Assembly: GCF_014873705.1 (NCBI RefSeq)
Contig: NZ_JADBDS010000005.1
Coordinates: 434,001 to 498,000, forward strand
DNA: 64,000 bases
Direction of reading: 5' to 3'
DNA from: Mycobacterium sp. OAS707
Lineage (GTDB): Bacteria; Actinomycetota; Actinomycetes; Mycobacteriales; Mycobacteriaceae
Shown here: piece by piece, positions 34,535 to 43,374 of the stretch
Position numbering within the stretch: position 1 is the stretch's first letter
Layout of the letters: each line of letters starts with the position of its first letter
Notes under the pieces: model-generated
Told to the model about the DNA's origin: nothing
What the model saw: only the letters and a program-made list of their open reading frames with translations
The model's database searches: none
Translations under genes and position numbers: made by a program

Positions 34535-35911
34535 GTGGCCGGGTTTGTCAGGGAGTTACGCCGGACAGGTAACGGCCTGCTGGTGCGGGTAGCCGTCATC
34601 GCCGCGATCGGTGGACTGTTGTTCGGTTATGACACCGGCGTGATCTCCGGTGCGCTGCTTTATATCCGAGATGATCTGCATGCCAACGATTTTGAGCAGG
34701 AAGCCATCGTGTCGGCGGTGCTGCTGGGCGCGATGCTGGGCGCCGCAGGCGCAGGTTATCTCGCTGATCGGATCAGTCGGCGCTGGACCAAGGTGATTGC
34801 GGGCTCCGTCTACATCGTGGGCGCCATCGGGTGCGCGGTGTCGGTGAACGCGGCGATGCTGATCGGTTTTCGTTTTCTGCTCGGGTTGGCGGTGGGCACC
34901 GCCTCGTTTGTGTCGCCGCTTTATATCGCTGAGATGAGTCCCCCTCGTATCCGCGGGGGATTGGTGTCGTTTAACCAGCTGGCGATCACCTCGGGAATTC
35001 TGATCGCCTATCTGACCAACTTCGCGTTCAAGGATGTGGCCGGCGACTGGCGCTGGATGCTGGGAGTGGCCGCGGTGCCCGGTGCGGCGCTGGCCGTGGG
35101 CATGCTCTCGGTGCCCCAAACCCCGCGGTGGCTGGTGGGGGCCGGGCGCCGCGATCAGGCCCGACGGGTACTGACTCGGTTGCGCGACGGCGACCCACGC
35201 GCTGACGTGGACGCTGAGATGCGTGACATTGTCCGGGCCAATCAGCGGCAACGCCGAGCGTCGCTGCGCGACCTGGCCGGAAAGTCGTTGCGTCCGATGC
35301 TGTTGATTGGGGTGGTGCTGGCGGTGTCCCAGCAGTTCGTCGGGGTCAACACCGTCATCTATTACGCGCCAACGATCCTGGCTGACACCGGGCTGTCCAA
35401 CAGCGGGTCGCTGGCCCGCACGGTGGCCGTGGGGGTGACCAATCTGGTGTTCACCATTGTCGCGGTGCTGCTGCTGGACCGGGTCGGTCGCCGCAAGCTC
35501 CTCATCGGCGGCACTGTCGGTATTGTGTGCGGGCTGCTGGTGCTGGCGGTGTTTTTCACCTCGGCCACGTTGCAGCGTGACGCCGGCTATCTCGCGCTGG
35601 CCGGGTTATTGATCTTCATCGCGTCATTCGCCATCGGTTTGGGCCCGGTGTTTTGGCTGATGATTTCAGAGATCTTTCCGATCGGGGTGCGCAGCGCCGC
35701 CATGTCGGTGTGCACGATCATCAACTGGGGCGCCAACTTTCTTGTGGCTCAAACCTTTTTGACCCTGGGTAATGCGATCACCCGTCAAGGGCTGTTTTAT
35801 CTCTACGCCGCGCTGGCGGTGGCATCAGTGCTGTTTTTCGTCGCCAAGATCCCTGAGACCCAGGGGCGTTCCCTTGAGGACGTGCAAGCCCAGCTCTCAG
35901 CGAAGTCGTAG
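34535..35911 (+). CDS. Sugar-porter family MFS transporter
   Basis: 458 residues from GTG 34535, preceded by AGGAAAA; an upstream GTG at 34460 adds 25 Cys/Asn/Thr-rich residues unlike the family. Twelve spans are expected. Sugar-porter signatures are present: GGLLFGYDTGVISGALLYI in TM1, GYLADRISRRWT, the SPLYIAEMSPPRIRG motif, QQFVGVNTVIYYAPTI in TM7, LLLDRVGRRKLL and the terminal PETQGRSLEDVQ. These match XylE/AraE-type proton-coupled monosaccharide importers. The exact sugar is unknown, and no catabolic genes are adjacent. Confidence 0.9.
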   Translation: MAGFVRELRRTGNGLLVRVAVIAAIGGLLFGYDTGVISGALLYIRDDLHANDFEQEAIVSAVLLGAMLGAAGAGYLADRISRRWTKVIAGSVYIVGAIGCAVSVNAAMLIGFRFLLGLAVGTASFVSPLYIAEMSPPRIRGGLVSFNQLAITSGILIAYLTNFAFKDVAGDWRWMLGVAAVPGAALAVGMLSVPQTPRWLVGAGRRDQARRVLTRLRDGDPRADVDAEMRDIVRANQRQRRASLRDLAGKSLRPMLLIGVVLAVSQQFVGVNTVIYYAPTILADTGLSNSGSLARTVAVGVTNLVFTIVAVLLLDRVGRRKLLIGGTVGIVCGLLVLAVFFTSATLQRDAGYLALAGLLIFIASFAIGLGPVFWLMISEIFPIGVRSAAMSVCTIINWGANFLVAQTFLTLGNAITRQGLFYLYAALAVASVLFFVAKIPETQGRSLEDVQAQLSAKS

Positions 35912-35930
35912 GCCGACTGCGGTGAGCTGG

Positions 35931-36683
35931 TTATGCGTCGGTGGGCGGCAGGTAGCCGTGCGGTACCTGGCCGCGGCGGTTGATCACGTCACGGGCGATG
36001 TCGACGAGTTTGACGTTGAGGTGCTGGGAGACGCGGCGCAACAGGGTGAACGCTTCGGCATCAGAAATGTTGTGCAGCAACATCAGCATGCCGATGGCCT
36101 TGCCGACTTCTCGGTTGCTGATCATGCCGTGGTGCAGCAGCTCAGCCTGTTCGCCGCGGGCCACGGCCATCGCTGCCACACTGGCGAAGGCGGCCAGCAC
36201 GATAGCCTGGTCAGCGGCGTTGGCGTCGAACGCGTTGCGGGTGTCGCTGAACAGGTTCAGCGCACCGACCTTACGGTTGTTGACCAGCAGCCGAAAGCCC
36301 ATCGCGCCGCGCACCGGGGTCTGGCTGATCACCTCTGCGGCCAGGCGGGGCCAGCTGCTGCCCCTCGTCCAGTCCGGTTCGATTTGCGGTGTTTCGTCGC
36401 GGATCGCATCCACGCAGGGTCCGTCGCCGACGCCACGCTCGAGGGTGTCGATGTGGCGCGCGATGTCGTCGCTGGCCGCGGCGGTGAAATACCGTGGATG
36501 CTGGCGCAGCATCACGCTGGCATGGTCGCAGCCATCCACCAGAACCGGGGCCGCCAGACAAATCGCGGCGTACACCTCGGCCGGTTCGGAATCGTTGTAC
36601 ACGATCTTGGCCAGCGCGCTGAACACGCTGGGCGGCTCGGCATCGCGCCAGGCCGGCTGGGGGTGCGCTTGGTTGTCGGCCAT
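35931..36683 (-). CDS. GAF-ANTAR regulatory protein
   Basis: 250 residues from ATG 36683 (AAGGGA upstream). A GAF domain covers about residues 15-160 (CDHASVMLRQ, GPCVDAIRDE, GAMGFRLLVNNRKVGALNLF). A C-terminal ANTAR domain covers about 180-235 (REVGKAIGMLMLLHNISDAE, AFTLLRRVSQHLNVKLVDIA). Such proteins bind nascent RNA hairpins to antiterminate, gated by a small ligand or signal on GAF. Unlike the two mini-ANTAR proteins in this window, it retains its own sensor domain. It is the third ANTAR gene here and appears monocistronic. Confidence 0.85.
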   Translation of the reverse strand: MADNQAHPQPAWRDAEPPSVFSALAKIVYNDSEPAEVYAAICLAAPVLVDGCDHASVMLRQHPRYFTAAASDDIARHIDTLERGVGDGPCVDAIRDETPQIEPDWTRGSSWPRLAAEVISQTPVRGAMGFRLLVNNRKVGALNLFSDTRNAFDANAADQAIVLAAFASVAAMAVARGEQAELLHHGMISNREVGKAIGMLMLLHNISDAEAFTLLRRVSQHLNVKLVDIARDVINRRGQVPHGYLPPTDA

Positions 36684-37133
36684 GGCGTAGTCCCTTCCCT
36701 TGACGGTCGTCGGTGGTAGGCCAGCCGTGGTGCCCGACGCGGATCCACACGAAAACAACGCAGCGCGCTGGTGGGCACTGCCCGGTGGGCGTGTAGCTCC
36801 ATCTACCGGTTACCACTGGGCGCCCTGCTCACCATTCAGCGGCAAAGCGGCTGGAGTTGCCCGGATCCGGTGAAGCGCTGTCGCCACGCTCTCACCGGCC
36901 ACTGCTGCACCGCGCGTGTGCGGTGTTGGTCGCGTCGACTGCAGCGCGTCCATGTGGTTAGCTGCCGCGCCGGCGGGGCATTGCTGTGGGGCTTTCCTCA
37001 GCGGCGCTTCGATCAGGATGGGCTGCAAGGCGGGCCAGCGGCGGGCGCCACTGTGGTCGGCGGCACCGCGCGACATCCTGACCGACTGCCCGGCTGCCCG
37101 CTTCAGGAGGATCCGATTTGTCATGCTCAAAGA
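36684..37133. other. Intergenic stretch, no gene seen
   Basis: 450 bases between the GAF-ANTAR start and the end of the ZIP gene. Frames here are Arg/Ala-rich and unsupported. A weak GTTT...GGGCAC pair on the minus strand near 36735-36755 might be a poor SigF-type promoter for the GAF-ANTAR gene. Confidence 0.35.
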
Positions 37134-37886
37134 TCAGCCGGTTCGCTCAATGGCGAAGGCGATGAGAAATCCGATCGTAGTGATGAATCCGGTGAGGATG
37201 TGGGTTTCCTCGAACGCCTCCGGGAGCATCGTGTCGGCGATCATCGCCAGGATGGCGCCAGCAGCGACCGCGGTGATGACGGCGATGAGAACTGGCGAGG
37301 CGCCATCCAAGGTGAGATAGCCCAACAGGGCGGCCGCCCCGCTGAGCAGCGCGATCGTCGTCCAGACGGCGAACACGTAGGCCGCGCTGCGCCCGGCCTG
37401 TTTCATACCCGCAGCGCTGGACAGTCCTTCGGGAAGGTTCGAGATGAACACGGCGGCCAGCACCGGGATGCCCACCCCGGCACCGCCGATCAGCGAGACA
37501 CCCAGCACCACCGATTCCGGGATGCCGTCCAGAAGCGCACCCACAGCGATGGCCAGTCCGCTGCCAGGAGCTTTGTCCTCGGCGGGCTGGCGGTCATGGG
37601 ACCGCTTGCGGTGCTGGGCACCAAAACGTGCCAGCACACTGTTGGCCGCAACATAGGCGGCCGCTCCGCACACAAACCCCACCGCGGCGGCAACGATCCC
37701 TCCGGTGCGCTCGGCCTCGTCGATCAAGTCGAACGCCAGCGCCGAGATCAGCACCCCGGCACCAAAGGCCATCACCCACGCAATCAGATGCTTGGGTACC
37801 TGCACGAGCCAGGCGATCGCCGCACCTACTACCAGCGCAGCACCAGCAACCAGGCCCCACCCTGCGGCTTGCAACCAGCCCGGCAT
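37134..37886 (-). CDS. ZIP-family divalent metal transporter
   Basis: 250 residues from ATG 37886, preceded by an ideal AGGAGGTGATCC. Eight spans are expected, with the ZIP TM4 motif DGIPESVVLGVSLIGG near residue 119 and the TM5 motif NLPEGLSSAAGMKQAG near 148 supplying metal ligands. A His/Lys-rich loop (FGAQHRKRSHDRQ) lies between TM3 and TM4. ZIP proteins import zinc or other divalent ions to the cytoplasm. It is divergent from a CDF exporter-like gene, so the shared promoter region may set metal balance. Confidence 0.85.
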   Translation of the reverse strand: MPGWLQAAGWGLVAGAALVVGAAIAWLVQVPKHLIAWVMAFGAGVLISALAFDLIDEAERTGGIVAAAVGFVCGAAAYVAANSVLARFGAQHRKRSHDRQPAEDKAPGSGLAIAVGALLDGIPESVVLGVSLIGGAGVGIPVLAAVFISNLPEGLSSAAGMKQAGRSAAYVFAVWTTIALLSGAAALLGYLTLDGASPVLIAVITAVAAGAILAMIADTMLPEAFEETHILTGFITTIGFLIAFAIERTG

Positions 37887-38079
37887 GGATCACCTCCTGA
37901 TCGGTCGGCTCGCAGGTGCAGGGACCCGATGATGTGCACAGCTACCCGCCTCGGTGGTGTTGAAACGTTGCCGTCCAGCAGTGCCCGGCGGCCGGCGGCG
38001 ATGGGCCTCGACCCGGAGCCGCCAAAGGGTGGCGGGGTGTTTGTCGTCGCGGTCAATGCTGGCTCCATGGAGGTCGCAG

Positions 38080-39015
38080 ATGTCTAGCAGGGCCAGCACC
38101 ACAGCGGTGCTGGCCGCGATGGCGGCCAACGCCGGCATCGCGGTCGCCAAGTTCGTCGGTTTCCTGTTCACCGGCAGCTCCTCGATGCTCGCTGAGGGAT
38201 TGCACTCGGTGGCCGATACGTCCAATCAGCTACTGTTGATGTTCGGTCAGCGTCAAGCCCGCAAAGACCCTGATGCGTTGCACCCGTTCGGATATGGGCG
38301 CAGTCGCTACTTCTACGCCTTCCTGGTCGCGGTCGTGCTCTTCACCCTGGGTTCGGTGTTCTCGTTTTACGAGGGCTATCGGAAGATCAGCCACCGCCAC
38401 GACGTGTCGGATCCGTGGGTGGCGCTAGTCATTCTCCTGGTGGCCGGATGCCTGGAAGGCTTCAGTCTGCACACCGCGCGCCAACAATCCCAGCAAGTCA
38501 AGGGGTCGGGCAGCTGGTGGGAGTTCATCCGCAACTCCCGCAACGCCGAACTACCCATCGTGCTGCTCGAAGACACCGCCGCGCTGATCGGGTTGGTGCT
38601 GGCGTTTAGTGGTGTCTTCTTCAGCGCGCTGACCGGTGATCCGATATGGGACGGGATCGCCACGATGGGAATCGCGGTGCTGCTGGCTGTCATCGCGGTG
38701 GTGTTGATGATCGAGACCAAGAGCTTGCTGATCGGTGAGGGCGCCACCAAAGAACAGCTCAGCGTGATCCGTGATGCGCTGCTGCACAGCAGCCACGTCA
38801 AGCAGCTGTTGCATGTGCGCACCCAATACCTGAGCCCCGACGAGCTGCTGGTGACCGCGAAGGTCGCGGTGGCACCCGAGCTGCCGAGCTCCACCATGAC
38901 CCACGTCATCAACGAGGCCCAAGCCCGGGTGCGCGCCGTTGTGCCCGCAGCACGGGTGATCTACATCGAACCCGACTCAGCCGACGCCGCCCATGACAGC
39001 GGTGGCCACCCGTAG
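38080..39015 (+). CDS. Cation diffusion facilitator (CDF) transporter
   Basis: 311 residues from ATG 38080, GGAGG eight bases upstream. Six spans and CDF signatures are seen: the MLAEGLHSVADTSNQLLLMF segment near residue 37, HPFGYGRSRYFYAF near 68, EDTAALIGLVLAFSGV and DGIATMGIAVLLAV in TM5. A C-terminal cytoplasmic domain (about 205-290) follows. CDF proteins exchange Zn2+, Fe2+ or Mn2+ for protons. In many CDFs TM2 has His/Asp-x3-Asp; here TM2 carries His and Asp as HSVAD. It is divergent from the ZIP importer. Confidence 0.85.
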   Translation: MSSRASTTAVLAAMAANAGIAVAKFVGFLFTGSSSMLAEGLHSVADTSNQLLLMFGQRQARKDPDALHPFGYGRSRYFYAFLVAVVLFTLGSVFSFYEGYRKISHRHDVSDPWVALVILLVAGCLEGFSLHTARQQSQQVKGSGSWWEFIRNSRNAELPIVLLEDTAALIGLVLAFSGVFFSALTGDPIWDGIATMGIAVLLAVIAVVLMIETKSLLIGEGATKEQLSVIRDALLHSSHVKQLLHVRTQYLSPDELLVTAKVAVAPELPSSTMTHVINEAQARVRAVVPAARVIYIEPDSADAAHDSGGHP

Positions 39016-39078
39016 ATCCGTGCGGTGTGTTTGAGGTTTGAGGTATCACGGGCCGGAGCAGCGGGAAAGTAGTCGGTG

Positions 39079-39648
39079 ATGGATGATCCAGCAATCGACG
39101 TGTTGGCGCTGTTTCGCGCCGACCATAGTGAACTGTTCACGCTGATGGCCTACCTGCAACACGCCGTTGATCACCGGCTTTTCCACCAGGTCGATTCTGT
39201 GCGCGGTGATGTGCTGGCACTGTATGCAGCCCATGAAGCCGTTGAGCAGCAGTGGTTTTGGCCCGCCGTGCGAATGGGAGTTGATGGCGGGGCCGCGTTG
39301 GCTGAGCAGGCCATCGGCGAGGAGGAGTCGACCAAAGGCCTGCTGTACCGTCTGCGCGCCGAGCATCCCACCGAGCCCACCTACGGTGAGGCCGTTGGCG
39401 ATTTCGTCGGCGCAGTGCGGGCCCACTTGGTTTTCGAGGAGGCGGCTGTGTGGCCACGGTTCAGTAGCGATGTCAGGCCAGCGCAGCGAGCCTCGCTGAG
39501 TCGCTATGTCGCCCAGATGCGGCCCAGCGCACCGCGCACCCCTCATCCCCGGGCTCCGTCGGGGTCGACCGAAAAACCTGTCGTGCGCGATGTGCTCGCC
39601 CGGCCAGGGCCCTGCCGACCGACAGCGCAGTACCCGTGGCGGCGGTGA
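39079..39648 (+). CDS. Hemerythrin-domain (HHE) protein
   Basis: 189 residues from ATG 39079 (a GTG three bases earlier is an alternative). The four-helix hemerythrin domain occupies about residues 5-150, with iron-ligand motifs RADHSELF, AAHEAVEQQWFWPAVR and RAHLVFEEAAVWPRF. The last about 40 residues are Pro/Arg-rich and probably disordered. Mycobacterial HHE proteins are linked to oxygen, peroxide or nitric-oxide handling, and several depend on stress sigma factors. It lies directly before the cytochrome b-molybdopterin gene. Confidence 0.85.
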   Translation: MDDPAIDVLALFRADHSELFTLMAYLQHAVDHRLFHQVDSVRGDVLALYAAHEAVEQQWFWPAVRMGVDGGAALAEQAIGEEESTKGLLYRLRAEHPTEPTYGEAVGDFVGAVRAHLVFEEAAVWPRFSSDVRPAQRASLSRYVAQMRPSAPRTPHPRAPSGSTEKPVVRDVLARPGPCRPTAQYPWRR

Positions 39649-39703
39649 GGACTCGACAGCGTGGCGGTATGGCAATTGTTGCGCAGCAGCATGTGGAGTG
39701 GTT

Positions 39704-41491
39704 GTGAGCACTGACCGTTCGGGTCGCGCAGCAGAGCCGGGCGGCGACCGCCCTGCCGCGGTTACCGCCGGCGCGATGGGCGATGTGCGCGCCCAGCTCA
39801 GGCAGCCCAGCGGTGCTGAAGATGGGCAGCAGTGGTCCTCGGCGCTGCCGGCGCGCTACGGTACACCGCCGCACGTGCGGCTGGGCTCGGCGTGGTTGAA
39901 CTTGCTGTGGTTGGCGCCCATCGGTTTTGGGTTGCTGATTGTGGCTGTGGCCGCCGCCCGTGAGCTGCGTCAGCTGCCCGAGGTGGCCGCTTTCATCGCT
40001 GCGCATCCCGGCACGCTGGCGGCCCCTACTCAGGTGCGTGGAATTCCGGCGTGGATGGCGTGGCAGCACTTTTTCAACCTGTTGCTGATGACGTTCATCA
40101 TCCGGTCGGGTTGGCAGATCCTGGCCGATCACCCGCGGCTGTATTGGACCCGGCACTGCACTCCGGGCTCGGAGTGGTTCCGGTTCCAAAAGCAGGTCCC
40201 CGCAGACCCGTTATGGACGGCCAAACAAGACTCGGTGACGTTGCCGGGCCAGATCGGGCTGCCCGGGGTGCGACATTCCATCGGCTTGGCTCGCTGGTGG
40301 CATCTGGGCATCGACATGTTGTTTCTCCTCAACGGGGCGCTGTTTTACGTGCTGTTGTTCTGCACCGGTCAGTGGCAGCGCATCGTGCCGACCAGCTGGC
40401 AATATCTGCCCAACGCGGCGTCGGTGGCGTTGCAGTACCTGTCGCTGCAGTGGCCGACCGAACACAGCTGGCAGGCCTACAACGCGCTGCAGGTCATCAC
40501 CTACGGTTTGACGGTGTTCGTCGCCGCACCGGCGGCCCTGGTAACTGGGCTGGGCATGTCACCGGCCCTCTCGACGCGGTTTCGCCGGCTCAACCGGGTG
40601 CTGTCCAGTCAAGTCGCCCGCTCGCTGCATTTTCTGGTGATGGTGTGGTTCGTGGTGTTCATCTTCGTGCACGTCGGAATGGTGTTCTCCACCGGTATCC
40701 GCGACAACCTCAATCACATGTTCGCCGCGCGTGATGATTCAAGTTGGATCGGTGTGTGGTGGTTCTGTGCGGCGATCGCCGTGGTGGCCGCCGGCTGGGT
40801 GGCCGCCAGCCCGTTCACGTTGCGCCATCCACGTGTGGTGCAGCGGATCGGATCGGTGCTCACCGGCCCGATGCAGCGGCTGTTCGAGCACGTCGACGCC
40901 ACACCCGGCCACTACGGCGGCGCCGACGTGTCGCCGTATCTGTGGCATAACGGGACCTATCCCGACAGCGAGGAATATAAGGCGCTGTGCGCCAACAACT
41001 TCGCCGATTACCGGTTGCGCATCGGCGGGCTTGTCGGCAATCCGGTCGAGCTGGACATGGCGGCGTTGCGCCGACTGGGCCGCCAGGAACAGATCACCCA
41101 GCACTTGTGCATTCAAGGCTGGTCGGGCGTGGCCAAGTGGGGCGGTGTACCGATGTCCACAATCTGCGATCTGGTGCGTCCTGGCCCGCGGGCGCGGTGG
41201 GTGATCTTCTACTCGCTGGCACAAGGTTCCCAAGGCGGGCTGTATTACGACGCCCATCCCATCGAGCAGATGTACGCGCCACTGACGCTGCTGGCCTACG
41301 ACATGAACGACGCCCCGTTGAGCTACGGGCACGGCGCACCGTTGCGGTTACGCAACGAAGTGCAGTTGGGCTTCAAACAGGTCAAGTGGATCAGCGTCAT
41401 CGAATTCGTTTGTGACTTCACCGATATCGGCGCCGGCAACGGCGGATACCAGGAGGATCACGACTTTTACGGCTACCGTCAAAGCATTTGA
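39704..41491 (+). CDS. Fusion of cytochrome b-type membrane domain and sulfite-oxidase-like molybdopterin domain
   Basis: 595 residues from GTG 39704 with GGAG upstream. The first about 60 residues are polar. Residues about 65-400 hold five to six spans with paired His in RHSIGLARWWHLGID and SLHFLVMVWFVVFIFVHVG, fitting cytochrome b561/b6-type heme binding. Residues about 425-590 form a molybdopterin oxidoreductase domain with the candidate Mo-ligand Cys in TQHLCIQGWSG, then GGVPMSTICDLV and YDMNDAPLSYGHGAPLRLR. It resembles MsrP/YedY plus its heme subunit in one chain. The substrate is unknown; reduction of oxidised protein or small S/N-oxides is a family-based guess. Confidence 0.8.
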   Translation: MSTDRSGRAAEPGGDRPAAVTAGAMGDVRAQLRQPSGAEDGQQWSSALPARYGTPPHVRLGSAWLNLLWLAPIGFGLLIVAVAAARELRQLPEVAAFIAAHPGTLAAPTQVRGIPAWMAWQHFFNLLLMTFIIRSGWQILADHPRLYWTRHCTPGSEWFRFQKQVPADPLWTAKQDSVTLPGQIGLPGVRHSIGLARWWHLGIDMLFLLNGALFYVLLFCTGQWQRIVPTSWQYLPNAASVALQYLSLQWPTEHSWQAYNALQVITYGLTVFVAAPAALVTGLGMSPALSTRFRRLNRVLSSQVARSLHFLVMVWFVVFIFVHVGMVFSTGIRDNLNHMFAARDDSSWIGVWWFCAAIAVVAAGWVAASPFTLRHPRVVQRIGSVLTGPMQRLFEHVDATPGHYGGADVSPYLWHNGTYPDSEEYKALCANNFADYRLRIGGLVGNPVELDMAALRRLGRQEQITQHLCIQGWSGVAKWGGVPMSTICDLVRPGPRARWVIFYSLAQGSQGGLYYDAHPIEQMYAPLTLLAYDMNDAPLSYGHGAPLRLRNEVQLGFKQVKWISVIEFVCDFTDIGAGNGGYQEDHDFYGYRQSI

Positions 41492-41497
41492 GGGCTG

Positions 41498-42544
41498 TCA
41501 GCGAGAATGCGAAGCGCCGCTCATGCGGCGTATCCGTTCGGCGAGGGCACGCATGTGTCGATTCTTGGCGCGGTCTTTATTGATGAGTTCGGTGTCGCGG
41601 CACGGCAGCTGCACCCGCTGCTGGGCCGCCATTCCGGCCTGCAGTTCACGACCGCGCTCCAGTTCGGCGTTGACTTCGGCGCCCAGCAACAACGCCAGGT
41701 TGGTGATCCACAGCCACAACAAGAACACCACAATGCCAGCCAGTGTCCCGTAGGTCTTGTTGTAGCTGCCGAAATTGCTGACATAGAAAGCGAACAACGC
41801 TGATGCCGCCACCCACACCACGATGGCCAGCGCGGCGCCGAAGGTGATCCACCGAAACCCCGGCTGTTCGATGTTGGGTGTGGCGTAATACAGAATGTCG
41901 ACCACGACAATGACGAACGCCAGGATGACCGGCCAGGGGGCCACCGCCCACGCGGTCATCGCGGCGTCACCGGCGCCGATCAGTCCGCCGATGGTCTTGG
42001 CCAGCGGCCCGCTCAGCGCCAACATCAACGCCACCGCCGCCGACACCAGCAATGTCAACGCGGTCAGCAGCACTTGCCGCGGAAGCAGTTTCCACCACGG
42101 GCGGCCTTCCTGCACACCGTAAATGCGGTTCAGTGCTCGCCCGAAGGCACCGACGTAGCGCGACGCCGTCCATAATCCGATCACCACGCCCGCGGCAAGG
42201 GTGAACCCGGCTGACGGCGAGGTCACCGCCTGCTGCACCGGGCTGCGCAGGATCTGCACCGCCGAGGGCGGGGCGAGCTGCCCGATGATCTGCAGCACCG
42301 TATTGGTGGTGGTTTGTCCCTGCCCGACAACCCCTAGTAGCGATACCACCACCATTAGCGCCGGGAAGACCGACAGCACACCGTAATAGGTCACCCCGGC
42401 CGCCACATCCGGACACTCATCTCGCAGGAACTGCCGCGCGGTCGCCCGGGCCACAAATCGACGGGTAGTGACGGTCAGATCGCTGGGCCACTGGGGCCTG
42501 CGATCGGCATCGGCTTGGTATGCGTGTGTTTCAGCGCTGCCCAC
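41498..42544 (-). CDS. YihY/BrkB-family membrane protein
   Basis: 348 residues from GTG 42544. The family core spans about residues 35-310 with six hydrophobic segments; typical motifs are DECPDVAAGVTYYGVLSVFP, LWTASRYVGAFGRALNRIYG and GTLAGIVVFLLWLWITNLAL then LGAEVNAELERGR. These proteins were once called ribonuclease BN, but are now regarded as membrane transporters or factors of unknown role. A SigF-like promoter (42554-42579) lies so close to the start that the mRNA may be leaderless. It converges with the molybdopterin fusion gene. Confidence 0.85.
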   Translation of the reverse strand: MGSAETHAYQADADRRPQWPSDLTVTTRRFVARATARQFLRDECPDVAAGVTYYGVLSVFPALMVVVSLLGVVGQGQTTTNTVLQIIGQLAPPSAVQILRSPVQQAVTSPSAGFTLAAGVVIGLWTASRYVGAFGRALNRIYGVQEGRPWWKLLPRQVLLTALTLLVSAAVALMLALSGPLAKTIGGLIGAGDAAMTAWAVAPWPVILAFVIVVVDILYYATPNIEQPGFRWITFGAALAIVVWVAASALFAFYVSNFGSYNKTYGTLAGIVVFLLWLWITNLALLLGAEVNAELERGRELQAGMAAQQRVQLPCRDTELINKDRAKNRHMRALAERIRRMSGASHSR

Positions 42545-42553
42545 CGTTTTCTG

Positions 42554-42579
42554 ATACCCGCCCCGAGGCCAGCAGATAC
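42554..42579 (-). promoter_or_regulatory. SigF-like promoter of the YihY gene
   Basis: Minus-strand GTAT (42576-42579), 16-base spacer, GGGTAT (42554-42559). Transcription would start about 42546-42547, two or three bases before the GTG at 42544, implying a leaderless mRNA. Confidence 0.5.
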
Positions 42580-42795
42580 CCCCTCCTGATACCGATACCG
42601 AGCGCCGTGATGCCGGCAGAGGATGGGACCCAGGACCGCAATCGGTTTGACGGCAAATGTCTACCGTGCGCGGTCAGTGGGAAGAACTTCGATTCCCCGA
42701 CGGGTGCCGGCACCCGCCCATGACGATCACTACGACGAGCACTGACCCGGCGAGCAGTTCGGCTGCAGTCTGACGGTCGACGCCGCAGCGTGGCG

Positions 42796-43245
42796 CTAAG
42801 CGGTGGAGGCGTTGACCGAGATCAGCGCCAGTCCGGTCACCGGATCGATCTGCTTGCGCAGCTGCACCGGTGTCTCGGTAAGTATGACTTCCATAGTGGG
42901 AAAGATTTCGATGTGTTGCAGGTGACCGCCCAACGTCGTGGAATCGCTTCTGCCCACAACGATGTGGGCATGCAGAACCGGCTGATCGTCCTTGGTGGCG
43001 ATGTCACCCAAGCACGACAGGATCTCGAGTTGCTCGGTGAACTGGTTGCTTCGGTAGCCGTTGATCTGTGGGTCGAAGTATCCCAGTGTGACTGCCCGGC
43101 AGGCACCTATGGCCGTGAGGCTGGCTGCGGTGATGTGGTTGTGCCGCGCGAATGTGGTGACCTCGCTGACCGCTTCATCTCCGGTGTCCATGACGAGCAC
43201 AAAGCTGCGCAGCCCATCGTTGGAGTACAGTTCGGTGCTTTTCAC
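42796..43245 (-). CDS. PPC/DUF296-domain protein
   Basis: 149 residues from ATG 43245, preceded by GGGAGG. The single PPC fold covers about residues 8-140: FVLVMDTGDEAVSEVTTFAR, TAIGACRAVTLGYFD, and the His motif VLHAHIVVGRSDSTTLGGHL whose His residues bind metal in known structures. The domain is best known from plant AT-hook proteins; bacterial single-domain members have no settled function. A SigF-like promoter sits about 53 bases before the start. Expression in stationary phase or stress is inferred. Confidence 0.8.
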   Translation of the reverse strand: MKSTELYSNDGLRSFVLVMDTGDEAVSEVTTFARHNHITAASLTAIGACRAVTLGYFDPQINGYRSNQFTEQLEILSCLGDIATKDDQPVLHAHIVVGRSDSTTLGGHLQHIEIFPTMEVILTETPVQLRKQIDPVTGLALISVNASTA

Positions 43246-43304
43246 ATGAACCTCCCGGAGTGTTTGCGCGTGCTGAAGCCCGGTATCAGGGTGTCTTGAG
43301 CTTT

Positions 43305-43330
43305 ATACCCGGCTAGTCGGGCACTGATAC
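43305..43330 (-). promoter_or_regulatory. SigF-like promoter of the PPC-domain gene
   Basis: Minus-strand GTAT (43327-43330), 16-base spacer, GGGTAT (43305-43310). The predicted start is about 43298, giving a leader of about 53 bases that includes the GGGAGG ribosome site. Confidence 0.5.
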
Positions 43331-43374
43331 GCCATTATCGAGGCGGTGTATGCCGGTCGGGGCGTCGCGGTCAG

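Noticed and set aside
36771..38087. 438-codon open frame on +
   Set aside because: It runs antisense through the ZIP gene, which has clear motifs and an ideal ribosome site. The long frame is a by-product of high GC.
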